Origin: Aliihoeflea aestuarii
Lineage (GTDB): Bacteria > Pseudomonadota > Alphaproteobacteria > Rhizobiales > Rhizobiaceae
Direction: 5' to 3'
Assembly: GCF_024105665.1 (NCBI RefSeq)
Contig: NZ_JAAAMK010000002.1
Location: 496,001-560,000, forward strand
DNA: 64,000 nucleotides
In this document: one piece after another, positions 56,010-64,000 of the stretch
Layout of the letters: every line of letters begins with the position of its first letter
Numbering within the stretch: position 1 is the first letter of the stretch
Translations under genes and position numbers: made by a program
Notes under the pieces: generated by a model
Told to the model about the DNA's origin: nothing
The model's input: only the letters and a program-made list of their open reading frames with translations
Databases searched by the model: none

Positions 56010-57269
56010 ATGGCTGAATATTCGTTCTTCTCGCTATTGAAGAACGCCTTCAACGGAAACGAGGATTGGAAACCGGCCTGGCGCAAGCCCGAGCCGAAAC
56101 CGTCCTATGACGTGATCGTCATCGGCGGTGGCGGGCACGGGCTGTCGACGGCCTATTATCTGGCGAAAGAGCACGGGCTGACGAACGTCGCCGTGCTGGA
56201 GAAGGGGTACCTCGGCTCGGGTAATATCGGTCGCAACACGACCATCGTGCGCTCGAACTACCTCCTGCCCGACAATATCCGTTTCTACGAGCATTCGCTG
56301 AAGCTGTGGGAGAACCTGTCCCACGATTTGAACTACAACGTCATGTTCTCCCAGCGCGGCGTCTTGAACCTCGCCCATACGCCTGCGCAAATGGATGAGC
56401 ACGCGCGGCGCGGCAACGCGATGCGCCATGAAGGCGGCGACGCGGTGCTTCTCGGCCGCGAGGAGGTGGCGAAGATGGTGCCCGGCCTCGACGTATCCGG
56501 CTCTGCGCGGTTTCCGGTTCATGGCGGGTTGCTGCAGCCGCGTGCGGGAACGGCGCGCCATGACGCGGTCGCCTGGGGCTATGCCCGCGGCGCGGACCGG
56601 CGCGGCGTCGACATTCTCGAAAACTGCGAAGTCACGGGGTTCCTGCGCGAAGGCGAGCGCGTCGTCGGCGTGACGACCACGCGCGGCGAAATCCGCGCGA
56701 AAAAGGTCGCCGTCGCCGTCGCCGGCTCCACCGGCCGTGTCATGAAGCTGGCCGGTATCGAGAATCTTCCGATCGAGAGCCACGTCCTTCAGGCTTTCGT
56801 GTCGGAATCACTCAAGCCCCTCATCGATCAGGTCGTCACCTTCGGCGGGGGCCATCTTTACGTGTCACAGTCCGACAAAGGCGGGCTGGTCTTCGGCGGC
56901 GATCTCGATGGCTACAACACCTATGCCCAGCGCGGAAACCTGCCTCTGGTCGAAGAGGTCATGAGCGAACTTCTCGCCATGTTCCCGATGCTGGCGCGCG
57001 TGCGTCTTCTGCGGTCCTGGGGTGGTGTCATGGACATGTCGATGGACGGCTCGCCGATCATCACCACCGGCCCGCTGCCGGGCATGTACCTCAATTGCGG
57101 CTGGTGCTACGGCGGCTTCAAGGCGACGCCGGCCTCGGGTTGGTGTTTCGCCCACACCATCGCGCGCGATGCGCCGCATGAATTCAACGCCCCCTTCACG
57201 CTCGACCGTTTCCATCGCGGAATCCTGATCGACGAGAAGGGGTCCGGCGCGACCCCCAAATGGCACTGA
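56010..57269 (+). CDS. soxB: Sarcosine oxidase subunit beta
   Basis: This 419-residue flavoprotein subunit of heterotetrameric sarcosine oxidase binds FAD non-covalently and FMN covalently. It has YDVIVIGGGGHGLSTAYYLA (residues about 33-52), GNIGRNTTIVRSNYLLP, and the C-terminal GWCYGGFKATPASG. The enzyme oxidises sarcosine to glycine, making methylene-THF and peroxide. ATG 56010 is the family start; the 16 upstream codons are not conserved. It is the first gene of the soxBDAG operon, divergent from the dehydrogenase gene. Confidence 0.96.
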   Translation: MAEYSFFSLLKNAFNGNEDWKPAWRKPEPKPSYDVIVIGGGGHGLSTAYYLAKEHGLTNVAVLEKGYLGSGNIGRNTTIVRSNYLLPDNIRFYEHSLKLWENLSHDLNYNVMFSQRGVLNLAHTPAQMDEHARRGNAMRHEGGDAVLLGREEVAKMVPGLDVSGSARFPVHGGLLQPRAGTARHDAVAWGYARGADRRGVDILENCEVTGFLREGERVVGVTTTRGEIRAKKVAVAVAGSTGRVMKLAGIENLPIESHVLQAFVSESLKPLIDQVVTFGGGHLYVSQSDKGGLVFGGDLDGYNTYAQRGNLPLVEEVMSELLAMFPMLARVRLLRSWGGVMDMSMDGSPIITTGPLPGMYLNCGWCYGGFKATPASGWCFAHTIARDAPHEFNAPFTLDRFHRGILIDEKGSGATPKWH

Positions 57270-57276
57270 GGTTTTC

Positions 57277-57555
57277 ATGTTGATACCCTGCCCCTATTGC
57301 GGCCCGCGCGACCTGTCCGAATTCACTTATCAGGGCGATGCGACGCGCGTTCGTCCCGATCCTGGATCGACCGATCAGGCAGCGTGGAACGCCTATGTCT
57401 ACGACCGCGTGAACACGGCCGGTGATCATTCGGAGTTCTGGCAGCATTCTGGCGGATGCCGCGCGCATCTGAGGATCGTCCGCTCCACGCTGACTCACGA
57501 GGTGAAGTCCGTCGCCTATGCGCGTGATTCGATTCACGAAAGGTCACGCGCTTGA
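57277..57555 (+). CDS. soxD: Sarcosine oxidase subunit delta
   Basis: This 92-residue zinc-binding subunit has the CPYCGPRD knuckle at its N-terminus (Cys5, Cys8) and a later HSGGC, together forming the Zn site. Its end overlaps the start of soxA by four bases (TTGA). Length and motifs are as in other SoxD. Confidence 0.96.
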   Translation: MLIPCPYCGPRDLSEFTYQGDATRVRPDPGSTDQAAWNAYVYDRVNTAGDHSEFWQHSGGCRAHLRIVRSTLTHEVKSVAYARDSIHERSRA

Positions 57556-60497
57556 CAGCCCACCGCACGCAACGCGGCGGTCGGATCGACCGCTCCCGCA
57601 TTATCCGCTTCACCTTCGACGGCACGGCGATGAGCGGCCATTCGGGCGACACGCTGGCTTCCGCTTTGATGGCGAACGGCATCTCCGTCGTCGGTCGCTC
57701 GTTCAAATATCACCGCCCACGCGGCATTTTCGCCGCCGGCATCGATGAGCCGAACGCGCTCGTCACCGTCATTCGCGGCAAACTGCGCGAGCCGAACGTC
57801 CCGGCGACGCAGATCGAGATCTATGACGGCCTGACGGTCGAGAGCCAGAATCGGTTTCCCTCGCTCAGCTTCGATGTCGGCGCGATCAACGGACTTGCCG
57901 GCAATCTCTTCGCCGCCGGCTTCTACTACAAGACCTTCATGGGGCCGGTCGTCGGCCCGTTGAAGGGCACGCGTTTCTGGATGTTTTGCGAGCAGTTCAT
58001 CCGCCGCGCCGCCGGTCTTGGCCGCGCGGGCTATGAAGCGGATACCGACCGCTACGAAAAGATGTTCGCCTTTTGCGACGTGCTCGTCGTCGGGTCCGGT
58101 CCGGCGGGGCTTGCGGCGGCGCAGCGGGCGGCGGCGGAAGGCAAGCGCGTCATACTGGCCGAACAGGATGGCACGCTCGGCGGTGCGTTGCGCTGGCGAA
58201 GCGCAACCATCGACGGGCAGCCGGCCGCCGAATGGCTGGATACGACCGAAGCCGAATTGCGCGCGGCCGGCAATGTCACCATCCTGCCGCGCACCACGGT
58301 CTGGGGCTATTACGACGACAACCAGTTCGCCGCGCTCGAACGCGTCACGGATCACAAATCGGCCCCCGCCATCGGCGAACCGCGCCATCGGCAATGGACG
58401 ATCCGCGCCAAGGACGTCGTGCTCGCTACCGGCGCGTTCGAACGGCCGATCGTCTTTCCGGGCAACGACCGGCCCGGCATCCTTCTGGCCGGCGCCGCCG
58501 CGCGCTATGCGGCGCAGTTCGGCACCCTGCCCGGCCGGCGCGTTGCGATCTTCACCAACAACGATTCGGCCTATGAGGCAGCCGTGGCGCTCAGGGACGC
58601 CGGCGCGGAGATCGCCGCCATCGTCGATCTGCGCGCCGGCATCTCGCCTGCCGCGCGCGATCTTGCCCGTCAGGCCGGCGGCGAACTCCTGCTGGGCCAC
58701 GCCGTCACCAATGCCGGCGGGACAAAGCGCCTGCGCGAGATCGACGTCCAACCCTTTGCCGGCGGCACGATCACCGATCGCGGCAAGCGCTCGATCGTCG
58801 TCGATTGCCTCGCGGTTTCCGGCGGCTGGTCGCCCGCGATCCATCTGGCGAGCCAGGCCGGTGCCGCACCCGTATGGGACGAGGCTTTACAGGCGTTCCT
58901 GCCGCCCGCACCGTCGCAACGCTGGACGGGCGCCGGGGCATTTGCCGGAAAGTTTTCGACAGCCGACGCGCTGGGCGGCGAGTTCGAGGTGGACGAGGCG
59001 GAAATCGACTACGCGCCCGCGCCCGTCTTCGAAATCCGGCCCGCCAAGAAATCCGGCAAATCGTTCGTCGATTTCCAGCACGACGTGACCGCGTCCGACA
59101 TCCGGCTGGCCAACCGCGAAGGCTTCCAGTCGGTCGAGCACCTGAAGCGCTATACAACGCTCGGCATGGCGACGGATCAGGGCAAGACCTCAAACGTGCC
59201 GGGCCTCGCCATCATGGCCGCCGCGCGCGGCATTCCGATCTCGCAGGCAGGCACGACGCGATTTCGCCCGCCCTTCTCGGCGGTTTCGATAGGCTCGCTG
59301 GCTGCCGACACGCACGGTCATTTCAAGCCCGAACGACTGACACCGATGCACGACTGGCATATGCAGCATGGCGCGCGGATGTATTCCGCCGGCCTGTGGT
59401 ATCGCCCGATGATCTACGGCGCGGGCGGCGAGACGATCGAGCAGGCCTATGTTCGCGAGGCGGCGGCGGTGCGCGAAAGCGTCGGCATCGTCGATGTCTC
59501 GACGCTGGGCAAGATCGCGGTGCAGGGGCCGGATGCCGGCGCGTTTCTCGACCGTGTCTATACGAACATGTTCTCGACCCTGCCGGTGATGAAGGCGCGT
59601 TATGGGCTGATGCTGCGCGAGGAAGGCATCGCCTTCGATGACGGCACGACATGGCGGCTCGGCGAACATGAGTTTCTGATGACGACGACGACGGCCAATG
59701 CCGGCAAGGTCATGCAGCATCTGGAATATTATCTCGACTGTGTCTGGCCGGACCTGCGGGTCCACGTCACCTCGGTAACAGACGAATGGGCAGGCGGGGC
59801 CGTCGCCGGACCGAACGCGCGCAAGGTTCTGGAAGTCTGCGTCGATGGGACGGCGCTCGACAACGACGCGCTCCCCTTCATGGGCATCGTGCGCGGCGAG
59901 ATCGCCGGCGCGCCGGTATTGATCTGCCGCCTCTCCTTCTCCGGCGAGCTTGCCTATGAAGTCTATTGCGGCGCGGGCCATGGCACGCATGTCTGGGACG
60001 CGTTGATGGCGGCCGGAAAGCCCTTTGCGATCACACCTTACGGTCTTGAAGCACTCGGCACTTTGCGCATCGAGAAGGGCCATGTCACCGGCGCGGAAAT
60101 CGACGGGCGCACCTCGCCGCGCGACCTTTACCTCGACTGGATGCTGTCGAAAAAGAAGCCTTATATCGGCTCGGCGATGGTCGATCGCGAGGGTCTCGTC
60201 GCAGAGGATCGCGTTCGTCTCGTCGGCATCGTCTCGCTGGACGATCGGCCGCTGAACGGCGGCGCGCATATCGTCGAGCGGTTGGAGGACGAGCCGCGCG
60301 ACTCTATCGGCCATATCACCGCCGTCTGCTATTCACCCGCGCTTGGAAAATATATCGGGCTGGCGTTGGTCAAGGGCGGCAAAACCCGTCACGGACAACG
60401 CGCCCATATATCCGACCCGCTGCGGAACCGGTTCGGCCCGGTCGAAATCGTCAGCCACCACTTCTTCGACCCGGAAGGGAGCCGCATGCATGGTTGA
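57552..60497 (+). CDS. soxA: Sarcosine oxidase subunit alpha
   Basis: This 981-residue subunit binds NAD+ and tetrahydrofolate. The N-terminal 2Fe-2S-ferredoxin-like fold (residues about 15-110) lacks cluster cysteines, as is normal for SoxA. A Rossmann domain follows with VLVVGSGPAGLAAAQRAA (about 175-192). The C-terminal GcvT-like half carries methylene-THF synthesis, with LICRLSFSGELAYEVYCG and LGTLRIEKGH. It starts at a TTG inside the soxD stop, which couples translation. Confidence 0.96.
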   Translation: MTAHRTQRGGRIDRSRIIRFTFDGTAMSGHSGDTLASALMANGISVVGRSFKYHRPRGIFAAGIDEPNALVTVIRGKLREPNVPATQIEIYDGLTVESQNRFPSLSFDVGAINGLAGNLFAAGFYYKTFMGPVVGPLKGTRFWMFCEQFIRRAAGLGRAGYEADTDRYEKMFAFCDVLVVGSGPAGLAAAQRAAAEGKRVILAEQDGTLGGALRWRSATIDGQPAAEWLDTTEAELRAAGNVTILPRTTVWGYYDDNQFAALERVTDHKSAPAIGEPRHRQWTIRAKDVVLATGAFERPIVFPGNDRPGILLAGAAARYAAQFGTLPGRRVAIFTNNDSAYEAAVALRDAGAEIAAIVDLRAGISPAARDLARQAGGELLLGHAVTNAGGTKRLREIDVQPFAGGTITDRGKRSIVVDCLAVSGGWSPAIHLASQAGAAPVWDEALQAFLPPAPSQRWTGAGAFAGKFSTADALGGEFEVDEAEIDYAPAPVFEIRPAKKSGKSFVDFQHDVTASDIRLANREGFQSVEHLKRYTTLGMATDQGKTSNVPGLAIMAAARGIPISQAGTTRFRPPFSAVSIGSLAADTHGHFKPERLTPMHDWHMQHGARMYSAGLWYRPMIYGAGGETIEQAYVREAAAVRESVGIVDVSTLGKIAVQGPDAGAFLDRVYTNMFSTLPVMKARYGLMLREEGIAFDDGTTWRLGEHEFLMTTTTANAGKVMQHLEYYLDCVWPDLRVHVTSVTDEWAGGAVAGPNARKVLEVCVDGTALDNDALPFMGIVRGEIAGAPVLICRLSFSGELAYEVYCGAGHGTHVWDALMAAGKPFAITPYGLEALGTLRIEKGHVTGAEIDGRTSPRDLYLDWMLSKKKPYIGSAMVDREGLVAEDRVRLVGIVSLDDRPLNGGAHIVERLEDEPRDSIGHITAVCYSPALGKYIGLALVKGGKTRHGQRAHISDPLRNRFGPVEIVSHHFFDPEGSRMHG

Positions 60498-61077
60498 GAT
60501 CGTCTCGGCCCTCGAACCCGTCTATCGGCGCGGCGCGCATGGCAATCGCGATGGCGGTTCCGCCATCACCTTGTGGGAGACGCAGCCAGGCTCGATCGTG
60601 CAGGTGACAAGCTGGCCCGGCAAGGAGGGCGCGGCGCTTGCCGCGATCAACGCGGCAGCCTCGCTCGACGTGACCGCCGATGCCGGCGCGGGCGTATTCA
60701 GCGACACGCGTTCCGCATTCGGCTTCGCGCCCGGACGCTGGCTCATGGTCGATCAGGCCGAAGGCATGGGCGATACCCTTCGCGATCGGATCGACACCCA
60801 AACCGGCACGGTGACCGACCTTTCGCATGGACGAACCGCCATCGCCATCGAAGGCGAACGGGCCGAATGGGTTCTATCCAAGCTCTTCGCGCTCGATTTC
60901 TCGCTCGCCGCTTTTCCGGTGAGCGTGGGGAAATCCACGGCGCATCACGAGTTCTTCACGCTCATCCAGCGCACAGCAACAGATCGGTTCGACCTTTACG
61001 TCTACCGTTCCTTCGCGCGCTCGTTCTGGCAACTCCTATGCACGAGCGCGGAGGAAGTCGGCTACACGGTCGACTGA
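60490..61077 (+). CDS. soxG: Sarcosine oxidase subunit gamma
   Basis: This 195-residue subunit resembles a truncated GcvT fold and completes the SoxBDAG complex. It shows VTSWPGKEGAALAAINAAAS near residue 40 and GRWLMVDQAEG. It overlaps soxA by eight bases. The stop codon abuts the stop of the convergent ABM-domain gene. Confidence 0.92.
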   Translation: MVEIVSALEPVYRRGAHGNRDGGSAITLWETQPGSIVQVTSWPGKEGAALAAINAAASLDVTADAGAGVFSDTRSAFGFAPGRWLMVDQAEGMGDTLRDRIDTQTGTVTDLSHGRTAIAIEGERAEWVLSKLFALDFSLAAFPVSVGKSTAHHEFFTLIQRTATDRFDLYVYRSFARSFWQLLCTSAEEVGYTVD

Positions 61078-61410
61078 TCAGCCGACCGAGCCATGGCGAT
61101 GGCGAATGCGGAACACCTCGATGCGCTCCGGGAGTTCGAGCAGAAATTCGGCATCGCGCGGCAGATGATGAACGTCCTTCGGGCTCGCGCCGGTGAAGCT
61201 CGCCATGGCCTCCTCGTCCGCCCAGTAGGAGATCGTCACGAACGTCGTGGCATCCTCTCGATCCTCGCGTAGCGTCTCGACACCAAGCGCTTTCTCGATC
61301 AGCGGTTTGATTCCGATTTCGTAATTATAGGCTTCGTATTCGTCGGCACGATCCGGGGCGGTGCGACCACGCCAGATGCGTGCGATCGTGGCTTTCTTCT
61401 TCTCGGACAT
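61078..61410 (-). CDS. ABM-domain (antibiotic biosynthesis monooxygenase-like) protein
   Basis: The 110-residue protein has the ferredoxin-like alpha/beta barrel of the ABM superfamily, with TIARIWRGRTAPDRADEYEAYN and FVTISYWADEEAMASFTG. Such small proteins act as cofactor-free monooxygenases, heme-degrading enzymes or binding proteins. There is no clear substrate. It is tail-to-tail with soxG. ATG 61410 is the family start. Confidence 0.75.
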   Translation of the reverse strand: MSEKKKATIARIWRGRTAPDRADEYEAYNYEIGIKPLIEKALGVETLREDREDATTFVTISYWADEEAMASFTGASPKDVHHLPRDAEFLLELPERIEVFRIRHRHGSVG

Positions 61411-61552
61411 TCTTAATCCTCCGACGAGATTAAACGCCGCGTAGGTCGCAAGGATGCTTTCCCTCACTTTGTGTTGACGCGCCGCAGGTCGTTAGTGAGG
61501 AACATTGGATGACGAACCGCCGTTTCCGCTGCTGACCAACGGAGACTTTCCA

Positions 61553-62374
61553 ATGCCCTTCATCAAGACCGCCGACGACACACAGATCTTTTACAACGAC
61601 TGGGGCACCGGCAAGCCCGTCATCCTCATCCATGGCTGGCCGCTCGACGGCGATATGTGGGAGTATCAAGCGCGTGTGCTTGCCGATGCGGGCCACCGCG
61701 TCATTTCCTACGATCGCCGCGGCTTCGGCCGGTCGAGCCAGCCATGGACTGGCTATGACTACGACACGTTCGCGGCCGACCTCAAAGCCATCATCGATGG
61801 TCTTGACCTTCGCGATGTCACACTGGTCGGGTTTTCGATGGGCGGCGGCGAGGTCGCGCGCTATATCGGGCGCTACGGCACCGACAGGATCGCGAAAGCC
61901 GCGCTCGTCGCGTCGGTCACGCCCTTCCTTTTGAAGACGGGTGACAATACCGACGGCGTGGATAAAAGCACGTTCGACGAGATGGTCGAGGGGCTGAAGG
62001 CGGATCGCCCGCACTTTCTCGCCGGTTTCGGCAAGACCTTCTATGGTGCCGGCATACTCAATTTCGAGATATCGAACGAGCTTCTGGCCTGGACGAGCCA
62101 AGTCGCCATGCTGGCCTCCCCGAAAGCGACGATCGATTGCGTGCGCGCATTTTCGGAAACCGACTTTCGCGAGGATTTGCGCAAATTCACGATCCCCACG
62201 CTCGTCATCCATGGCGACGAAGACCAGACCGTACCGATCGACGTTTCGGCCAAACGCGTTCAGGAATTCGCACCGAACGCCGAGTTGAAGGTCTATCAGG
62301 GCGCGCCGCACGGCCTGTTCTTCTCGAACAAGGACGAATTGAACGACGATCTTCTGGCGTTTATCGGTCGGTGA
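61553..62374 (+). CDS. Alpha/beta hydrolase (non-heme chloroperoxidase/arylesterase type)
   Basis: This 273-residue serine hydrolase has Ser95 in GFSMGGGE as nucleophile, an Asp in HGDEDQTVP, and the C-terminal His in GAPHGLFFSN. The oxyanion motif is HGWPLDGDMW. This subgroup is often annotated as chloride peroxidase because it can form peracids; the natural role is usually an esterase or lactonase. ATG 61553 follows GGAG; the upstream frame is a leader. Confidence 0.88.
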   Translation: MPFIKTADDTQIFYNDWGTGKPVILIHGWPLDGDMWEYQARVLADAGHRVISYDRRGFGRSSQPWTGYDYDTFAADLKAIIDGLDLRDVTLVGFSMGGGEVARYIGRYGTDRIAKAALVASVTPFLLKTGDNTDGVDKSTFDEMVEGLKADRPHFLAGFGKTFYGAGILNFEISNELLAWTSQVAMLASPKATIDCVRAFSETDFREDLRKFTIPTLVIHGDEDQTVPIDVSAKRVQEFAPNAELKVYQGAPHGLFFSNKDELNDDLLAFIGR

Positions 62375-62380
62375 CACCTC

Positions 62381-62408
62381 AAAAGGGCCGCTGATCAGCG
62401 GCCCTTTT
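62381..62408. terminator. Bidirectional Rho-independent terminator between hydrolase and nitroreductase genes
   Basis: A perfect 14-base-arm palindrome (AAAAGGGCCGCTGA / TCAGCGGCCCTTTT) with T-runs on both strands, between two convergent genes. Confidence 0.9.
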
Positions 62409-63104
62409 TCATTTCACGAAAGTGACGAATGCCTCGATCGGTTCGCGCTCGGACCGAAGCGTATTCTCCGGTTTCGTCGTGTCCTCATGCCCCAGCGCCA
62501 TGCCGCAGACGACGATTTCCTCGTCGGGAATGTCCAGAACGGGCCGTATCTGTCGGTGATACGGCGCGAAGGCGGCCTGCGGGCACGTATGAAGCCCCCG
62601 CGCCCTGGCCGCGACCATGATCGACTGCAAAAACATGCCGTGATCGACCCACGACCCCATGTTCAACCGCCGGTCGATAGTGAAGATCAAACCGACAGGT
62701 GCATCGAAGAACACGAAATTGCGATCATGCTGCTCGCGCATGCGGTCCGTTTCCCGCTTGCCGATTCCAAGCAGGCCGTAGAGGGCGAATCCGACGGCAC
62801 GGCGGCGCGATAGATAGGGTTCGAAGAACTGGTCGGGATAATATTTGTATTCGTCCCACGCGGCCTTTTCGGCACGAACGCCCGAATTCAGGATGGCATC
62901 GGAAAGCTCCTGCTTCCGGTTCCCCTTCACCACGTAGACTTTCCATGGCTGCATATTGGTGCCTGACGGAGCGCGCGCCGCGACCTCCAGAATGTCGCAG
63001 ATCGTCCGGTCGTCGACCGGCGTCGGCAGGAACGCGCGCACGGACTTGCGCGAGGTGATCGCCTCGTCCACAATCGCCGTCTTCTCATGCCCGGACGATT
63101 TCAT
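62409..63104 (-). CDS. Nitroreductase family protein
   Basis: This 231-residue FMN-dependent flavoprotein shows the family N-terminus ITSRKSVRAFLPTPV and the FMN-binding APSGTNMQPWKVYVV. The C-terminal CGMALGHEDTTKPEN belongs to the phosphate-binding loop. Members reduce nitro groups, quinones or flavins; the substrate is unknown. ATG 63104, with AGAGG seven bases upstream, is preferred. ATG 63131 is also possible. Confidence 0.88.
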   Translation of the reverse strand: MKSSGHEKTAIVDEAITSRKSVRAFLPTPVDDRTICDILEVAARAPSGTNMQPWKVYVVKGNRKQELSDAILNSGVRAEKAAWDEYKYYPDQFFEPYLSRRRAVGFALYGLLGIGKRETDRMREQHDRNFVFFDAPVGLIFTIDRRLNMGSWVDHGMFLQSIMVAARARGLHTCPQAAFAPYHRQIRPVLDIPDEEIVVCGMALGHEDTTKPENTLRSEREPIEAFVTFVK

Positions 63105-63278
63105 GCTTTCGCCTCTTGGATGATGATTCATCTCTCCGCCTTGGTCGCTTTCGTGCGGTCGGGCATAGGCCATGCCATGCCAGCACGCAATTCCTTTGAT
63201 CCAACGGCTGAAAACCCACCTGCTCAAGAACCGAATTGATAGAACATCGCGACACTCCTAATTCCAAGGACACTTGAC

Positions 63279-64000
63279 GTGCCAAACCCCTCTTCGCGTA
63301 TTTCCGGCATCGTTCCATCCGGCAAGGATGGTTGGGAGGTCCATTTCACCGCCTATCAGCGCAAGCAGGCGGGCGAAGCGATCACCATGCTGTCAGTCGG
63401 CGATCATGATTTCGACACGCCGGCACAGACCGTGGAAGCCTGTGTTCAGGCGGTGCGCGCCGGACATCACCACTATACGCCATTGCCGGGAATGCCGCGC
63501 CTGCGCGCCGCGATGGCTGCAGTCTCGGCCGAATGCACCGGCGTCGAAACCCTGACTGAAAACGTGCTCGCGACACCCGGCGGCCAGTCCTCGCTCTTTG
63601 CGGCCGTCATGGCGACATTGGACGCAGGAGGGCATGCGGTCGTGGTCGCGCCCTATTATGCGACCTATCCGGGCACGTTCCGCGCGGCAGGCGCCGGCTT
63701 CACGGTGGTCGAGACACGCGCCGAAGAAAGTTTCCAGCCCGACGCGGCGGCGATCGAAAATGCGATCGAGCCGAATACGCGCGTGATCCTGATCAACACG
63801 CCGAACAACCCCACCGGGGCCGTCTACACGCGCGAAAGCCTTGCCCACCTTGCCGACATCTGCATCAGACATGATCTGTGGCTGCTTTCGGACGAGGTCT
63901 ACTGGTCGATTGCCGGAAGCAGGCAGCATCTGTCGCCGCGCGCGTTTCCGGGGATGCCGGAACGCACGCTCGTCATCAATTCGATGTCCAAGAGCCACGG
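63279..64000 (+). CDS. PLP-dependent aminotransferase class I/II, truncated by the window end
   Basis: Reading from GTG 63279, the frame stays open to the last base. It carries fold-type I aminotransferase motifs: SVGDHDFDTP, HHHYTPLPGMPRLRAAM, ATPGGQSSLFAAV, NTPNNPTGAVY (the pyridoxal Asn), LSDEVYW, and SMSKSHG at the very end with the Schiff-base lysine. It probably transaminates an aromatic or aliphatic amino acid. The last third is missing. AAGGA lies about nine bases upstream of the GTG. Confidence 0.9.
   Translation, partial: MPNPSSRISGIVPSGKDGWEVHFTAYQRKQAGEAITMLSVGDHDFDTPAQTVEACVQAVRAGHHHYTPLPGMPRLRAAMAAVSAECTGVETLTENVLATPGGQSSLFAAVMATLDAGGHAVVVAPYYATYPGTFRAAGAGFTVVETRAEESFQPDAAAIENAIEPNTRVILINTPNNPTGAVYTRESLAHLADICIRHDLWLLSDEVYWSIAGSRQHLSPRAFPGMPERTLVINSMSKSH

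Overview
The window is chromosomal DNA of high G+C content from an aerobic alphaproteobacterium, almost certainly of the order Hyphomicrobiales (Rhizobiales). This rests on the erpA-like/xthA pair, the 14-gene nuo operon running on into birA, rnj and mce, a short ProS, single-permease lolC-lolD, RIME/REP-like intergenic repeats and several families common in that order. I see no phage, insertion sequence, CRISPR array or rRNA. Species cannot be set from the sequence alone.

Layout. 1-12.2 kb holds housekeeping and catabolic genes: the end of an Fe-S carrier gene, xthA, a bile-acid/sodium-symporter-family transporter, two tRNAs (Gly-TCC, Tyr-GTA), rlmB, pncB, a TauE/SafE exporter, dusA, then deoC, a double-domain aldehyde dehydrogenase, an HpaR-like regulator and maiA. 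12.3-35.8 kb is one long leftward array: nuoA-N, birA, rnj, mce and a DUF1467 gene, then proS, lolC and lolD. Many of these genes overlap by 1-4 bases. Three non-canonical genes are embedded in nuo: an FkbM-type methyltransferase between nuoD and nuoE, a helix-hairpin-helix protein between nuoF and nuoG, and a 63-residue membrane protein between nuoH and nuoI. A probable small RNA lies between proS and DUF1467 on the opposite strand. 36-39.5 kb holds a fused indolepyruvate:ferredoxin oxidoreductase divergent from an Lrp/AsnC regulator.

40-61 kb is the most interesting part, a one-carbon/methylated-amine locus. It holds a non-pyrrolysine MttB-family methyltransferase, its corrinoid protein, a DUF1638 protein, a small 'virulence factor' family protein, a short methylenetetrahydrofolate reductase, a methyltetrahydrofolate:corrinoid methyltransferase and a RamA-like corrinoid reactivase. 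Next to mttB lies an unusual protein that looks like an MMACHC (CblC) cobalamin-processing domain fused to a two-cluster ferredoxin. The same locus carries a dimethylglycine/sarcosine-dehydrogenase-type flavoenzyme, a complete heterotetrameric sarcosine oxidase (soxBDAG) and a GlxA/GbdR-type regulator.

The simplest reading is a pathway from a quaternary amine such as glycine betaine. A first methyl would leave via corrinoid to tetrahydrofolate, and the remaining methyls would leave oxidatively to glycine, with both streams feeding the folate C1 pool. Between the two halves are a LysR gene and several mini-proteins (two DUF1127-like). The window ends in an ABM-domain protein, an alpha/beta hydrolase, a nitroreductase and the start of an aminotransferase.
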